The notes beneath the pieces are model-generated. The model did not search any database and was not told where the DNA came from. It worked only from the letters and a program-made list of their open reading frames with translations. A DNA stretch of 64,000 nucleotides from the NCBI GenBank assembly GCA_964030785.1, contig OZ034968.1, positions 54,068,230-54,132,229 on the forward strand, given 5' to 3'. Below, piece by piece: positions 63,132-64,000 of the stretch. The stretch comes from Siderastrea siderea. Taxonomy: Eukaryota > Cnidaria > Anthozoa > Scleractinia > Rhizangiidae. The position numbers and the translations under genes are program-made. How positions within the stretch are numbered: position 1 is the first letter of the stretch; the number at the start of each line of letters is the position of its first letter.

Positions 63132-64000
63132 GTGTGTAGTCAATTTTTTTACAGTCAGAAAATTTTTTTTTTTCTAGTGCTGTAGATGCCATAAGTTTTC
63201 ACCTCAATGTAAAGTGAATTTTTCAGTTTAAAAAAGAACAAGGAGATTTCTTTTAATTTAGGTTCCAAATAATTAGAATCACAATGATCCACACAATTCC
63301 TTTTAATAAATAAAATGTTATTTATACTTTTTACCAAATGAATCAATGCAGATTAGTTAGTTTGTAATATCGTGCCATGAAAATAATTATTAATAACTAT
63401 TAAACATTTGTACATTGCATGTACTCTAGGGCCAAATCAAGAAACTACCTCATGAATGAACACCTGAAGTTATGGCTGTGATAAGCTGCTTTATTTTTAA
63501 ATAATTTTCTTTTTTGTCACTGTAGCAATGCATTGCATGACAATTGTTTTATGCTGACCAAAACATTGAATACTTGTGCTACATCATACAGCTATTTCAA
63601 TTAACGTTGTCGGATTTTTAAGCCTCGAGCTTAATTGCGACAAGACCGAAAGTTACTATGGGTAGCTGTACATCTTGTGTGATTCGGCTGTAATTTTATG
63701 GTTTCCCTGCCATAGGATGGGTGAAAGTACCATAAACACTTGTCTATGTGATCTATTTTCTGCAGGGGTGAGCAATAGCCTAGTAAGTTTGGTAAATTTA
63801 TTTAATAAATTTCCCATGTCACCTTGCAGTCTTGTTGCGAAGATTGTCCGACAACGTTAATTGAAATAGCTGTATACATGTAACAAATCTTTATCAATAT
63901 CTTATCCTTCAATGAGATAAGGGAGGCAGAAGTGACAAAGGCAGAATAACTGAGGGATTTAAAGAACCAATGGAATGAGCTGTACATAAGAAGTTGTTTA
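63132..64000. other. Gene 2 intron 4 (partial)
   Basis: Intronic; runs past the window. Apart from the MITE at 63589-63872 I see no feature and no collagen-like exon. Confidence 0.5.
63589..63872. mobile_element. Tc1/mariner-like MITE
   Basis: 284 bp with perfect 26-bp terminal inverted repeats beginning CAGCTATTTCAATTAACG, flanked on both sides by TA, the target duplication of Tc1/mariner elements. No transposase. Confidence 0.8.

Overview
The window looks like genomic DNA of a cnidarian, probably an anthozoan such as a stony coral. This is inference. It rests on AT-rich sequence, genes with many small introns, a secreted collagen/EAR-repeat gene family, and a mix of BEL/Pao, chromodomain Gypsy, Ngaro (tyrosine-recombinase), Penelope, L1/Tx1-like and CR1/L2-like elements with many MITEs. 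There is no operon or prokaryotic signal. Host coding sequence is a small minority; most of the window is transposable elements and minisatellites.

Layout. 1-6650: BEL/Pao retrotransposon whose pol has lost the integrase core, inserted in a Gypsy reverse transcriptase gene. 6651-10240: that decayed Gypsy pol, split by a 1.1 kb non-coding insert holding a large hairpin. 12192-16440 and 28647-31677: two minisatellite arrays of the same 40-bp unit in inverted orientation, sharing an outer flank. 18700-27400: a young LTR retrotransposon between the arrays, with 1151-bp LTRs differing at 6 positions. It keeps the reverse transcriptase end, RNase H, integrase and chromodomain, then three further ORFs: an SGNH/GDSL hydrolase, an envelope-like glycoprotein and an unrecognised protein. 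Gag, protease and most of the reverse transcriptase are deleted. 32408-36624: a nine-exon gene for a secreted collagen-like protein with seven EAR repeats, carrying one frameshift. 37400-39010: minus-strand LINE. 39130-42146: tRNA-like SINE and two MITEs. 45563-63131: 5' part of a tandem paralogue of the collagen/EAR gene. Its introns 1 and 2 are swollen by inverted-repeat, hAT-like, Penelope, LINE, minisatellite-bearing and Ngaro elements; intron 2 is about 14.3 kb against 141 bp in the first copy.

The best candidate for a little-described system is the 18700-27400 element. It is an errantivirus-like chromodomain Gypsy with an envelope gene and an SGNH hydrolase gene. The envelope and hydrolase ORFs each begin just after a strong splice-acceptor-like site, and a donor-like site lies in the 5' leader, as expected for subgenomic mRNAs. 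The inverted minisatellite arms around it, with 10-bp internal phasing and an 11-bp direct repeat just outside, are the second notable structure.
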